Below are positions 10,790 through 22,719 of a stretch of DNA of 64,000 bases, one piece after another. Where the stretch lies: contig CAUYLG010052132.1 of assembly GCA_963573385.1 (NCBI GenBank), forward strand, positions 1 through 64,000, given 5' to 3'. The notes beneath the pieces are model-generated. The model had not been told where the DNA came from and did not search any database. It saw nothing but the letters and a program-made list of their open reading frames with translations. A program made the position numbers and the translations under genes. The DNA comes from Cacajao melanocephalus (Eukaryota > Chordata > Mammalia > Primates > Pitheciidae). Within the stretch, counting starts at the first letter, position 1; each line of letters begins with the position of its first letter.

Positions 10790-10920
10790 GTCCAATGGGA
10801 GCTATCAATAGTCTTATTCTAGAGATAAGAAACCTGGGGTGCCAGAGGGTAAGGGAATTACCTGAGAATGAGAGGCTGATGCAGGATTAGAACTCACATC
10901 TCCTGCCCAGGGTCTCTCCC
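10790..10920 (-). repeat. MIR SINE fragment
   Basis: It shows 'TTCTAGAGATAAGAAACCTG', 'GTAAGGGAATTACCTGAGA' and 'GGATTAGAACTCACATCTC'. Confidence 0.7.
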
Positions 10921-11404
10921 TGTTTCCTTGGAGCCTTACCCACAAGTGTTTGAGGCCCTCAGAGGGCTATAGAGGGAGGAGGAGCGGCCTGGAGTGCTGT
11001 CTGAGACCCCTCACCTGGGTGCATCCCACACGAGCAGATGCTGGCAAACAGGGCCCAGAGCACATGGTTCTCTCTGTGCTTCCAGGCAGGCTTGTGTGAA
11101 CAGGGACTGCATGCAGGTTTGGTGAGGCCTGTGTTCTTGGAAGAGCTGGGGTGGGAAGTGGTTTGATGGAGTTTCTGGAGCAATTACAGGAAACCTGAGA
11201 AACCCAGGGGTTGGGGGTGGTAAGTGTAGCAGAAAATTAGGGCAGGAGGGGAGGCAAAGATGAGGGCCAGGTTGCAGAATACATGGTGGGCATGGGATTG
11301 CCCTGTGAGCAACTTAACGACACAGGTAGAGCTGTGCTGTGTCAAAGCTGCTCTGGGGAGCATGGGCAGGATGTGTGGGTGGCAGGGAGGACTGAGGCAT
11401 GCAT

Positions 11405-11600
11405 TCATGCATTCATTCATTCTCCAAGCACTGAGGTAGGTACTGGGGGAACAGCAGGGAACAAGTCAGACACAATCTCTGCCCTCAGTTAAGCAGAAAA
11501 AACAGAGGTTGGACAACCAGTTTCAAGGAGCATGGGGAGCGCTCTGATAGCGGAAGTACAGGCAGTTCAGGACCCAGTGAGGCAGCTGTTGCAACCACCT
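11405..11600. repeat. L2-like ancient repeat
   Basis: It shows 'GCATTCATTCATTCTCCAAG', 'GGTACTGGGGGAACAGCAGG' and 'AATCTCTGCCCTCAG'. Family assignment is from memory. Confidence 0.55.
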
Positions 11601-12164
11601 GGGGTAACAAGAATCCAGCCAGCGCGCCCCAGAGAGACCAGCCTGCTCACCCAGGGCCTTGGGTCCAGAGTGCTGGAAGCCACTGGCCTGCCCTCCCAAG
11701 GTGGGGGTCTGTGTCTTTCCCATCCATCACTTCTCTGGTTAATTCTGCCCATGTCTCTTCTGCTGTAAGCACACAGGAAATGAACCAGGCCCTCTAAATG
11801 GAGCCACTGTTTAGGACCTAATCAAATCCTCTCCCAAATCCAATCCAGAGCTCGCAACAGGCTGGGGAGGGATGGCAGCTATGACACCCAGAGTTCACAC
11901 TCATACCAGCTGTGGCTCCTAGGCCCCAGATGCCCACTGGCGTTGGGTTGGGGGTAGTGGTGAGCTGCTGGAAGTGACTTGTCCAACATCATACAGCTAC
12001 TCACTGAGCAGCCAGGTCTGCTGACCCAGGGGCAACCTGCAGCTCTCACTCCGATGATTCATTACAGCCACCACAGATGCCGCGCTCTGCATCTGCCCTC
12101 AAAAACCACTTCCTGCACTAGGGGGTGCAAACTGAGGTTTGTCTCTGCCTCAGGGTGGCCCTTA

Positions 12165-12310
12165 ACAGTCAGGACTTGATAGACAGAGCACTGGACACAC
12201 AGCCAGAAGACCTGGGCTGGAATCCTCACTCCATCATTTTCTAGCTGTGTGATCCCCAGCAACCCCCCTCCAAGCTCGGTTTTCTCTGCCATGAAAGGGG
12301 GAGAGGATGC
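12165..12310 (+). repeat. MIR SINE
   Basis: It shows 'CAGAAGACCTGGGCTGGAAT' and 'TTTTCTAGCTGTGTGATCCC'. Confidence 0.8.
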
Positions 12311-12734
12311 CCTGCTGCTTCCTATGCCAGAGACCCAAGGGGACCAAGTCTGAGAAAGGGCAGGAGGGTGCTCTGTGAACTGTAGTCGTTTAAGAAGGGG
12401 AGAGGCTGTTAGAATTCCTGCCCCACATTGGACTTCCAGGCTTTCGAGATGGGCTGTTCCTTCAGGCTTGGCATGCCCTGGCTCCCCAGCTTCAGGTCCC
12501 TGGCTCAACGCTAGCTTCTAGGAATCTTGACGGCTCAGCTGACACTTAGCTCTCCCAATTCAGTGTCACCCCAGCTCCTCCAGGCCTGGCCTTTTAACCA
12601 CCCAGAGGCTGGCACTCCCTGTACTTCCTCTGCCACCAGCTCAGAGACCTTCCAGGCCGTTCTCCTCTCCCCTCTACCTCCACTCCCTCCAACACAGCAG
12701 GTTTGGCAAAATTCAGGAGGATGGAGGCGATACT

Positions 12735-12935
12735 TACATTAGGGAGAGCTCCAGATACTAACTTCACATTTACTTGCTGGGTGACCTTGGGCTTAACTTC
12801 TCTGTGTCTCAGTTTCCTTAGCCGTAACACAGGATTTCTAGAACCTCCTCATGATGTTGTTAGAGGAATAAATGAGCTAATGTGTTCCAGGGCTCAGCAC
12901 CATGAGGGCACACATGAGCCCCCAATAAACAATAG
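12735..12935 (+). repeat. MIR SINE
   Basis: It shows 'TTGCTGGGTGACCTTGGGC', 'TGTCTCAGTTTCCTTAGCCG' and 'AGGAATAAATGAGCTAATG'. Confidence 0.9.
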
Positions 12936-12949
12936 CCTTGGTCACCCCG

Positions 12950-13400
12950 GCACAGTGTGGCTTTGACATCTCCCTCCCTGAATTTCCGCTGATCCCTTCT
13001 CCACCCTCTCATGGGCCTGTCTGCTTGTCCTTCAGGACCTGCTGCAGGGTCCCTCTCATTATCAGGCTGTCTGCTTCCTTGTGAACCCATCTACTCCCCT
13101 GGCTATAATCGCTGTCTGCACCATCTAGCCGCTGATGACTTGCTGTCCACACTACCGGCCCAGACCCATCTCCTGAGTCAAGATGCCACAGGCAAGTATT
13201 CACCGAATCCTCGTAGAATAATTGTGCATCCAGCCACTGTTCTAGGCTCTGTGCATAAAGGGGATAAAGGAAGGACTAAGAAACACATGATCCCTGTCCT
13301 TGTGGAGCTTGCAGACTAGAGAGGAAGGAGGGACATTGACCAAGTCGTCACTCACATAAACACAGGATAAATAGAAGCCATGATCTGCGATGTGAAGGAA
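12950..13400. repeat. L2-like ancient repeat fragments
   Basis: The stretch shows 'GTCCTTCAGGACCTGCTGC' and then 'CCACTGTTCTAGGCTCTGTG' with 'CCTGTCCTTGTGGAGCTTGC', both seen in L2-type 3' regions. Confidence 0.5.
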
Positions 13401-13935
13401 AACCCTCAGATGCTGTCAGAGAGTACAGGGGAGTGTTGGGGAGGCCGCCCTGTGGAATGGCTGGAGACTGAAATCTGCTCAAGGGGCAGGGTGGGGCTCA
13501 CTAGGGCAGGGAGCAGCGTAGGCCAAGGCTCTGGGCCAGGAGGAGCCTTAGCATGCTGCTGAGACAAAAAGGACACCTGTGTGTCTGCAGCCCAGGGACA
13601 GGAATGGAGACCTCCTTCTGCATAACCCATCAGTGCCGCCAACTCAACAAGCCCTACTCTGAATGTGTGATCGCCCCCAAAGTCCGTCATTCTTCCTCTT
13701 ATGGTCCCTACATCAATGAAGTCACCACCAGTTGCCCAAACCAGGGACCTGGCTATCATTTCCTCCTCATTTTCCTTCATGACCACTCCCATGGTCAATC
13801 CTCAGATCCTCCTGATCATCACACAGTTTCAAGGATCTTTCCCCTAGGGAGGTTGGCGATAAGGAGGACAGAGTATATGAGAACTCTCTGCACTTTGTGC
13901 TAATTCCTAAAGCTACTCTAAAAAATAAAAGTTGA

Positions 13936-14293
<358 letters not shown>

Positions 14294-14339
14294 TTAGACC
14301 ACCATCATCTCCCATCAGGATGATGCAGTCCTCGCAGTG

Positions 14340-14545
14340 GCCGTGCAGACCCTGCTGGCCGTTCTCTGTGCTACGTCAGGGGAGCGGCATAAATGCAAAC
14401 CTCAACTTGTCACTCCTCTGCTTAAAACTTTGCTGTGGCTGGTGCCCCAATACCTCTCAGATAAAGTTCAAATTCTGTAGCCCTGGAAGACCCTGGGCTC
14501 TGTCTCCCTGTAGCCTCACGTCTGACCATTCCCCAGCTGAAGTGT
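14340..14545. repeat. L2-like ancient LINE fragment
   Basis: 'CTCCTCTGCTTAAAACTTTG' and 'TCTCAGATAAAGTTCAAATT' are typical L2 3' motifs. Confidence 0.6.
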
Positions 14546-14592
14546 TTGATGAATGAATAAATGAGTGAAAGAACAATCCAATGAACTTCACA

Positions 14593-14806
14593 GGACCATC
14601 TAGACTCTTAGCCTCAAAGTGCAGCCCATGAGCCAGCAGCAGCAGCACCCAGGAGTTTACATAAAATACACATTCCTAAACCTCAACCCACACCCTCCTC
14701 CCCTCCTGCCCCCACCCCCCCCGCCCCCCCATCGGAATCTGCATCTTAACAGGATCCCAGGAGATTCATTTGCACATTAAAGTCTGAAAAACACAGACCT
14801 AGACTG
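14593..14806 (-). mobile_element. MER5A-like hAT fossil carrying a C-rich tract
   Basis: The ends 'CTCAAAGTGCAGCCCATGAG' and 'CATTAAAGTCTGAAAAACAC' match MER5A in reverse. The central CCCACCCC motif is expanded to a long C tract at 14690-14731. Confidence 0.75.
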
Positions 14807-14811
14807 TTGGT

Positions 14812-14955
14812 TCTCAACAGAGAAGTACACTTCAGAGTTACCTGTGGAGCATTTTAAAAATGCGTCTCTCTGAACCCGATCTAAGACCTACTGCATCATC
14901 TTCCCTACGAGTAAGACCCAGGCCTTTTTACTTCTTTCTGACTCCCAGGACAATC
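14812..14955 (+). mobile_element. MER5A-like hAT fossil, second copy
   Basis: It starts 'TTGGTTCTCAACAGAGAAGT', with 'GAGTTACCTGTGGAGCATTT' and 'CTGAACCCGATCTAAGACC'. Its orientation is opposite to the adjacent copy. Confidence 0.7.
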
Positions 14956-14999
14956 CTGGAGAGTGGCGTCAGGTAACAGACAAGGTGACTGTCTGTTAC

Positions 15000-15095
15000 G
15001 TGAGGCCTAGAGAACAGAAGTGATAAGCCCAAGGTCATACAACAGAATCAGGACTAAAATCCAGCCCAGAACCTCACCCGGGACCAGTTCAAACA
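15000..15095 (-). repeat. MIR SINE fragment
   Basis: It shows 'GAGGCCTAGAGAACAGAAG', 'GCCCAAGGTCATACAACAGA' and 'AGGACTAAAATCCAGCCC'. Confidence 0.7.
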
Positions 15096-16139
15096 CACAG
15101 CACCCTCTCTATAATGGGGAGCCCGTGCAGAAAAGGCGTGACCTCAGAGCAGGATGGGGGGCTGGCAAGTTCCCTTGAGGCAGCTGCCCATTCCTGTTCC
15201 CTAAACAGAGGCCCAACTGCAGGAGGAGAGAGGGGCAAAGGAGGAATTCGACCACAGACTGAAGCTGCCGTCGGAGGCTCAGGAGGGTGGCACACCACAG
15301 CAGGGAGCACACCCACTCTACAGACAGCAATACTGAGGCACAGAAGAGGGGTAGCTCACCCCCGCGCAGAGACTCTCAGGACAAAGCCAACACTCGTGGA
15401 AGGGGAATCCCTGAGGAAGGAGAAGACAGGAGGCTCCCTCAGAAACCCTCCCTACTCTTGGCACTTTCGCCTGACCAAGCCAGAAGGACATGCCATTTGC
15501 AGCCTGCTGGAGACCCACCACTACCTGCCTGGATGCCCAGCTTCTCCCTGGGTGGGGAGGCGGCTCCCAGGGTTTCAGCACCATTCTGCCCTGTCACCCC
15601 TCACCAGGCCCTTTCTCCCGCCTTCGTTTCTGATACCACTGCTTCAACACGGGGTGGACTTGCAGCCTCTGTCCCCACCCACCACCCCAAAGACCCCTTC
15701 TACTCCTCCAGCTCTCTTCTTTGAAAGGCAGAGAGTTGAGAGTTGAGAGCAGGGGGGTTCCCAGCTTCTTCCTAAGCTTGTGGTGACTGACGCCTCACGA
15801 GAAGGGGAACTCCAGGCCCACTGGCCTCTCGGGCCCCACCCCTGGGGCTCTGCTCAGGAACCAGTTCACCTGTGGGCTCCACCCTCACTCCCCTTCTCAG
15901 CTGGCACCCTGCTCTTCTGCCTGCTCTGTGTGTGTATGTGGGGGGGGGTTTCTCGGGCAGTCTCCTTTCCCTAAAGTCTCTACCCCTCAAGTCCACTTCC
16001 TGCCCATCCCTGTGGGTGCTGGATCAATCACCTCAGATGTTCTGGCTGGAAGGCTCTCTGCTCCCCTGCCAAGACCCAGCCTGCCCTGCTGTCATAGCCC
16101 TGGGCAGGTCCTATTTGGCTCATCAGGATCACGTCTGGC

Positions 16140-16420
16140 TTATTCACACCATTTCCCCAAGACTTACTCAGCAAATACCTACAGAGTAGCAGCCATGTGC
16201 CAGGGCCTGTGCCGGCTATTGCAGGCAAACAGCAGCAAGCCACGTTCTCTGCCTTGGAGGTGCCGGGTCAATCTCTCACCCACCTGCTGCCACAATAGGA
16301 GGCTGTGGAAGCAGAGGCAGCAAGAACAGCTAGGACTGCTCTGGGAGGAGGTAATGGGGGGAAAAGATGGGACAGGATATTCCAGGCTGAGCCAGAGCCA
16401 GCAGGGAACATTCAAGGAAG
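16140..16420. repeat. L2-like ancient repeat
   Basis: It shows 'CAGCAAATACCTACAGAGTA', 'CATGTGCCAGGGCCTGTGCC' and 'TTCTCTGCCTTGGAGGTGC'. Confidence 0.55.
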
Positions 16421-16564
16421 CGGAGGTGGTTGGATGGGGCAGGAGCATGGATATGTTAAGGAATTCTGACTTTACCCAGAAAGCAGGGTTTACTTAGTGC
16501 TGCAGAGGTAAGGAAGGTGAAGCTAGAGGTGTCCGAAACAGATAATGTTGACAAAGATAGGGGA

Positions 16565-16800
16565 GAGACAGCGATCATTAACTGAGCGTCTACTGAGCAC
16601 CATGCACTGTGACAGTTTATACTTTAGGCTCTAACTTCCAACAACCCTATGAAATCAGCATCATTTGTAAATAACATAATGAGGACTTGGAGACGTTAAG
16701 TAAGTTACACAAGATCAAACAGCAAGTCAGTAGAAGAGTCAGAGTTGAAACCGTGGTCTGCCTGACTCCAAAGCCCGGCTCTTTCTACTCCTCTGATCTC
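16565..16800 (-). repeat. MIR SINE, near full length
   Basis: It shows 'CTACTGAGCACCATGCACTG', 'TTCCAACAACCCTATGAAAT', 'GATCAAACAGCAAGTCAGTA' and 'GGTCTGCCTGACTCCAAAGC'. Confidence 0.9.
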
Positions 16801-17439
16801 CTTTCCTGCCCTCTTCACTTTCCCCTTCCCTTCCTTCCAAGGATGCTCCCTGAGGACCCACCTGGGCTGGGCTCTGTGCTAGGGAGTGGTGAGCAACATC
16901 AGATGCAGGGGCCCTGCTCAGACTCCACATGGTTGGAGATTGAAGGGCAGGAGACTGACACCTGGTGTTGGGAGGGGTGGTGCAGAATTCTGCACACCTG
17001 GTGACCCTCCCAAATCCTCTCCCTCCCAAGGGCCCCTTCCAGGTGGGGAGAGCTAGAAACGTGTGGCTTCTCTGTGATGTTTTACACTAAGTTAATCAAA
17101 GAAGCTCTGCCGTGCCAGGAAGACCTCAGGGAAGGACACAAATAGTGCTTTTGGAAGCAGGAGGGCCTGAGGGTGAATCCCACTTTCTACCCATGTGCTG
17201 CCTCCCTCGCAGCCAGTGTGCTGCTCCCTCGCAGGGCTGCTACGGGGCATACAGATGCAGTGCCTGGCACAGAGTAGCCCACAGTGGTGCCCTTCTGCTC
17301 CTTTGCCGTCCTCTCCACAGCTTGACTCTCTCATGAATGGGCATTAGGGACCAACCCCAAAACTAAGGCCACAGATCTGAGAATAGGGAAGACTGAGAGC
17401 CAGGGGTGGGAGGAGGGAAGCCTGTTGCTGATGAAGAAC

Positions 17440-17645
17440 TGGGGCTTGGAGACGGGCAAATCTAGCTTCAAGCCTGGTGCTGCCACTTCCCGGGTCAGTG
17501 CACCTGCACAGTCTGCTTAAACTATTTAGGCTCGATTTCCTCATCTGTAAAATGGCAATGTGAATACTGAGAACCTACAACATAGTTGTGGGGAGGGCTT
17601 AGCATAGGGCCTGGCACCTAGTAGGTGCTCAATAAGCATCTGCAA
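17440..17645 (+). repeat. MIR SINE, near full length
   Basis: It shows 'GATTTCCTCATCTGTAAAAT' and 'GGCACCTAGTAGGTGCTCAA'. Confidence 0.9.
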
Positions 17646-17689
17646 TTTCTGTAATCATAATTGTTACCCTCAGCATGATCATCGACATC

Positions 17690-17850
17690 ATCAGCTCCCT
17701 CTCCTGCATCTAGTTCCAGGACAGGGCACTAGACGTATTTTGACCCTTACAGCCGCCTAGGACAGGAGTCCTATTAGCTGCACATTTCAGGGGAGGAAAT
17801 TTGGAAGCTGAGAAGGCAGACGAGTCTGTGCTCAGCCCGCCCATAGGTTG
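17690..17850 (-). repeat. MIR SINE, diverged
   Basis: It shows 'CTAGTTCCAGGACAGGGCAC' and 'CATTTCAGGGGAGGAAATTT' in reverse MIR order. Confidence 0.6.
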
Positions 17851-18309
17851 GGTCAGTCTGGCTCACTGCATGGCCTGGGCCAAATCACTCCCCTCTCTGA
17901 GTCTTGCTCTCCCTGGCGTGTCTGTCCAATTCTATTCAGCTAGCCTAGAAAGGTCAGAGTTCAAGGCCCAAGGCATGGCCAGGTCTCTTTGTGGGGGCAT
18001 CAGGGGCAGGAGGAACAGAAAGATCCCCCTTTCCAAATCCACCCCCTGCCTTCTCTGTCTGCCCCAGTCTGCCCCACTGCCCTCCTCCTTCAGGGCCTGC
18101 AGCACTAGAGCCCCAGCCCAGTGAAAGAGAGGCTCTTTCACTCGAGGACATGAGTGGACATGTGGACGTGGGACTCAGCCACAACCCTGTGGCCGAAGGC
18201 TGCCCTCCCAATCTTCAGGCACCCTCGGACTCACTGCTGCCTCTTGAGGCAGGCTCACACTATCTCTGTGGGGGGAAGAAGGGGGTAATGTCGGGGCTGG
18301 GTTTGGCTG

Positions 18310-18690
18310 GATTTACAGTCTTCTCCAAACCCACCCTCCTGCCTCCCTCTGTCATGAGACTTTCTCTTATCTCCCTTGGCCCTGCTCCAACTTGCCGGTA
18401 TTGTTCTGCTCAAAATGCCTCCATCCCTCTAGGATAAAGTTCCATCCCCTAACCCTGTGTGTTCTGCCCCAGCTAACTTCTCCACACACCGTTTCTCCTC
18501 CTTTCCCTCCAACCAGTCTGAACTATAGGTCGTTCCCCAAATACACTCTACTCTCTGGCCCCTCTAAACCTATGCTCATACTGTACACCCTGCCTAGAGC
18601 ACTCTCCCCTCCCCTGTCCACTCGCCGAAGCTCTTCTCATCCTTCAAAATTCAAGCACCCCACACAAGTATTGCCCCTCAATTTCTGACA
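18310..18690. repeat. L2-like ancient LINE 3' fragment
   Basis: 'CTCTAGGATAAAGTTCCATC', 'CTGTGTGTTCTGCCCCAGCT' and 'CATCCTTCAAAATTCAAGCA' are typical of L2 3' sequence. Confidence 0.7.
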
Positions 18691-18699
18691 AAGGTGATA

Positions 18700-20245
18700 C
18701 TATCATATAGTGAGAAAGGACAGACTTTGAATACATTGAATATTTATCCAGAAAAAATGAATCTTGACGTCTACTTTATACAGTGCATAAAAATCTATTT
18801 CAAGTGGATTTTAGATCTAAATATGAAACATAAAACATCTAAAAGAATACGTAAGAGTATATGTCCATAACCTTGTAATAAGCCAAGAAACAGGACTCAT
18901 CTAGCACTCTCCACAAAAGAAAAAAGATTAACAAATTGGACTGCATTAAAATTAAGAACTTGTGATCTTTAAATATACCCTTAAGAGAGTGAAAAGGTAA
19001 ATCCCAGAGTGGGATTTGGAATGTGCATATCCAACAATAAACACATATCTGCAACATTGTTTAAGCTCCTACAAATTAATCAGAAAAAAATAATCCAATA
19101 GGAAAATGGGAGAAAGACCTGTACAGGCACTTTTCAGAAGAGGTCATCCAAATGGCTAATGAACACATGAAAAAGGGATGCAACCTTGCCAGACATCAAG
19201 GAATTTCCAATTAAAGCCACAATTAGATATCACAATGCCTAATACCAATAATGTTGGCAAGGACATGGAATAATAGGCTCTTCCATGTACAGCTTGAAGG
19301 GAGTGTATTCCTGTCACACTTTGGAAAACACTATAATGGTATTTACTAAGGGCTAACTATGTGCAACTCTATGACTCAGCAATTGCAAAACTTAGGTATT
19401 TACCCCACAGAAGCATACACAGTACATCAAAAGATATGTACAAGATATTAATAGCAGCACTATTCACTATACCCTCAAACTGGAAACAACACAAATGTTC
19501 ATCAACAGCAGAAGATAAACTGTGGTGGTATATTCACACAAGGAAATACCATAGGGCAACAAGAATAAACAAAATAAAACTTGATGCAATATTATTGCTG
19601 AATCTTACCATCAATATGCTGATCAAAAGAAGTCAGCATAAAAGAATATGTACTCAATGATTCCATTTACACAAAGTGCAACACTCATCGATAAGACAAG
19701 GCAAGACAAGTCAAGACAAGGGCCGGGTGCCGTGGCTCATGCCTGTAAAATCCCAGTACTTTGGGAGACCAAGGTGGGCGGATCACCTGAGGTCAGGAGT
19801 TCGAGACCAGCCTGGCCAACATGGCGAAACCCCGTCTCTACTAAAAATACAAAAATTAGCTGGGCATGGTGGCAAGCACCTGTAATCCCAGCTATTTGGG
19901 GGCTGAGGCAGGAGAATCGCTTGAACCTGGGAGTTAGAGGTTGCAGTGTACTGCACTCCAGCCTGGGCAACAGAGTGAGACTCTGCCTCACATACACACA
20001 CACAAAAAAAAAAAAAAAAAAAAGAGAGAAAGAAAGAAAAAGAATTCAGGACAGCGGTTACCTTTGAGGCCATAGAAACTAAAAGGGGATTATTTGTGGG
20101 GATTCCTAGGGTACCGGAATGTTCTATTTCTTAAACTGAATAGGGGCTACACTTTGTGAAAATTCATTGGCTGTATTCTTCTAATATTCTTCTAATTTTT
20201 CCGTAAGTATGCTGCACTTCAATTTAAAAAGTTTATTTTAAAAAC
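18700..20245 (+). mobile_element. Old L1 3' end (ORF2 tail and 3' UTR), split by an Alu
   Basis: Broken ORF2-type sequence is readable, for example 'AATGTTGGCAAGGACATGGA', 'GCAATTGCAAAACTTAGGTA' and 'GGAAACAACACAAATGTTCA'. It is followed by an AT-rich 3' end with 'TATGCTGCACTTCAATTTAA'. No intact frame remains. An Alu is inserted at 19721. Confidence 0.9.
19721..20043 (+). mobile_element. Alu inserted in L1
   Basis: It starts GGCCGGGTGCCGTGGCTCAT and ends with an A/GAAA tail. Three 10-bp units (AAGACAAGGC, AAGACAAGTC, AAGACAAGGG) lie directly before it at 19693-19722. Confidence 0.97.
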
Positions 20246-20391
20246 AAATAGAACTCCTCATCCCAGTGTCTCCTCCTCGGCTCCCTGGGCTGAGGCCACG
20301 GCTCTTTCCTCAGCGAGCTCCTTGCTTTGTACACATCTCTGATTGTGCATTCCAACTGTTTCCCTCCAGCAAAAAGCTGCCGTGCTGCCTC

Positions 20392-20435
20392 CTGAATGCC
20401 TACTGAATGCCTGCTGAATGCCTACTGAATGCCTA
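20392..20435. repeat. 11-bp tandem repeat, four units
   Basis: CTGAATGCCTA is repeated four times, with one unit ending in TG, followed by the partial unit CTCAGTG. Confidence 0.9.
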
Positions 20436-20690
20436 CTCAGTGTCACATCCACGCCAAGCACCTCACCTACATCACTGCATTTAATAACAGCCACCCATGT
20501 GATAAAGCACTAGTGGCACTCCCACTGCTAGCAGGACGCAGAGTCCATTCACATGAAACATGTCTAAGTGCTTTACAGCTATTATCTCATTTAACCCAAC
20601 GAGGCTGGACCACTGCTCGAGGCCATGAAGGCAGGAGAAAGTCCATTCTTGCCCAAGAGCACAAAACTGTAAGGTAGGAGAGAGCCTTCC
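20436..20690 (-). repeat. MIR SINE fragments
   Basis: It shows 'ACTCAGTGTCACATCCACGC', 'CTAAGTGCTTTACAGCTATT' and 'ATCTCATTTAACCCAACGAG'. Confidence 0.7.
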
Positions 20691-21072
20691 CTCAAGTCCA
20701 GAGCCCATATTCCTAGACAACCTCCCTAGATAAGGAGGAGCATGTGGCCGGACACACAAAAGCAATTTCCACGGCCAGGCAGGAATCACGTCTACACCTC
20801 AGAGGGGTGGATAGACTGGGATGGAGACGCTCTTCAATGGGCAAGCATCTGTACAATCATATTCAGCTTCGCCTCTTGTAGGAAGCTTTGCTGAGGCTCC
20901 CAGGCTGAACTGAGTGCTTCCCCAGGGGTTCCCACAGCCCCAGTGCCTCTCCATTAAAGCTGTGTTGTTACTGTCCATTACCTGACTACCCTGGCACTAA
21001 AGATGGGGCCATTTAGATCTATGCCTCCAGTAATTTGCAAGTGCATGGCACACAGTAGGTACTTAACACACA

Positions 21073-21215
21073 TGGAAGGAAGCTAGGAAGGAAGGGAGGA
21101 AGGGAGGAAGGGAGGGAGGAAGGGAGGGAAGGATGGAGGGAGGGAGGGAGGGAAAGAGGGAAGGAAGGAAGGAAGGAAGGAGGGAAAGAGGGAAGGAGGG
21201 AAGGAGGGAGAGAGG
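21073..21215. repeat. (GGAA)n/(GGGA)n microsatellite
   Basis: The tract is uninterrupted G/A tetranucleotide units for about 140 bp. It reads as a pyrimidine tract, (TTCC)n, in the RGS3 transcript. Confidence 0.95.
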
Positions 21216-22657
21216 ACAGTACAGAGCTGCTGCTATTTGAAGCAACTGGGAACTCCAGGAAGTGAGGTCTGAGAAGTGAAGGTTTCATGTCCTGGCTGGA
21301 CATTGCTTACACCCCTTGACTTGAGGGGTGGCACAGCCATGCCACTCCCATTCCACGGTCCTTGTCCTGGCTGCCTCCAGCCTGCTGTCAAGGTTCCTGC
21401 CAGCCATTTGGTCCCCAGAGGCACTGCCAAGACCTCTCTCTGCCTCTCCCCTTGTTCCTTTACCTTCTGTCACCCTGCCCCCAGTGCCTGAGCTCTGCTA
21501 TTTGCCCAAAGCTAACCCCAGTAAGAGGTAACTGAGGACACCACAGAGGGCCCTGGCTGTGTGGTGAAAACCATGCCCAGTTCCAGATAACTTCCTGCAC
21601 ACTCCCCTTTCTAAGTTGGGAGCCGCTGACAGTTCTCCGGCAGCAGCCTGAGCCACGGTGCCAGGTGCGAGCGGGCTGGCCCATGGAGGGCAGGGAGAGG
21701 GGAGAAGCCCTGGGCCATCTGGAGCACAGGGCATACCTGGCAGCTATCCACACATCTTGAGTGATGACTTAGACCCATTGTCAGAAGGAAGAGGCTATCC
21801 AGGGACCCCTCTTCTCTCTCGTCTGTGCCTGGAAGCTCTGATCTCCCAAGAGGTTTATGGCTCCAGCACCCCTCCCGCCATCCCGCCCCTATCCCCACAC
21901 CAATCCTGGAAGCCAGGGTACAGTTGATTGTGCAGGGGCAGGCGGCACTCCCTGGGGCTGAGCCTGGCTGGTCTGCTGTGAGTGGCTCCAGCTTCTCCGG
22001 GCTTAGGGGGCTGAGCCACAAGCAGCCTTGTTTATTCCTGGGAGGAATGATAGTTTTCCCTAAGCAATGACATCTTGGCTCCACAAACAACAACAAACCT
22101 TGCAGCTTCGGCTTGGGCTGCAGCTTGCATGAGAAGGCGCCTGCCCAGAGGTGCCTGGGGAACAGGCTGAAGGCTGCCTCCCTGCTGCACCAAGCCCTGG
22201 CCCTGACCATTGACTCTTGGAAGCCAGGAAGAAGAGACAGCCTGCAGAGAATCAGAGACCTGGCTATTTGGAAGGCACCTGGCAATACTTGGTCCAGTCC
22301 CTTGTTGCTACAAAGGGGAAACTGAGGTGGGAAACAGGCATATTTACCGAAATCATCGGTAAGCAGGGACTAGACGGTACCGCAGCCTCCAGCCCACTGA
22401 CCAAGGGCTCTCTCTGTTGCACATGCTGCTTTTCCCAGAGGATAGCAGGGCTCTAGTCAGTAAGCCCGAAGGTCCAAAACGGACATGTCACTGGTGAGTC
22501 CAGAAAAGAGGGAGCCTCAAAATGAAACCTGGATACTCTGAGATATCCAGTTGGTGCAGTACAGACAGGCCTGGGCTGGAGGGCCTGCGTTCTTGTCCCT
22601 GCTTTCCTTCTGAGTCACATGTCACCTCAGGCAGGTCCTTCCTCTCCTGCCTCAGTT

Positions 22658-22658
22658 C

Positions 22659-22689
<31 letters not shown>

Positions 22690-22719
22690 CTCTATCTCTC
22701 TATCTATCTATCTATCTAA
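22658..22719. repeat. (TATC)n microsatellite
   Basis: About fifteen TATC units with two TCTC interruptions end exactly where the MADE1 element begins. Confidence 0.95.

Noticed and set aside
15114..15746. 210-codon open frame on the plus strand
   Set aside because: It has low-complexity Pro/Ser/Thr content, no recognisable domain and no promoter or splice context. It is antisense to RGS3 intron.
18700..20245. Possible coding remnants between 18.7 and 20.2 kb
   Set aside because: The sequence is a broken L1 ORF2 tail with stops and an Alu insertion.
21611..22285. 224-codon minus-strand open frame, same strand as RGS3
   Set aside because: It has no match to any RGS3 isoform I know, no flanking exon-like splice pair that stood out, and composition-driven openness.
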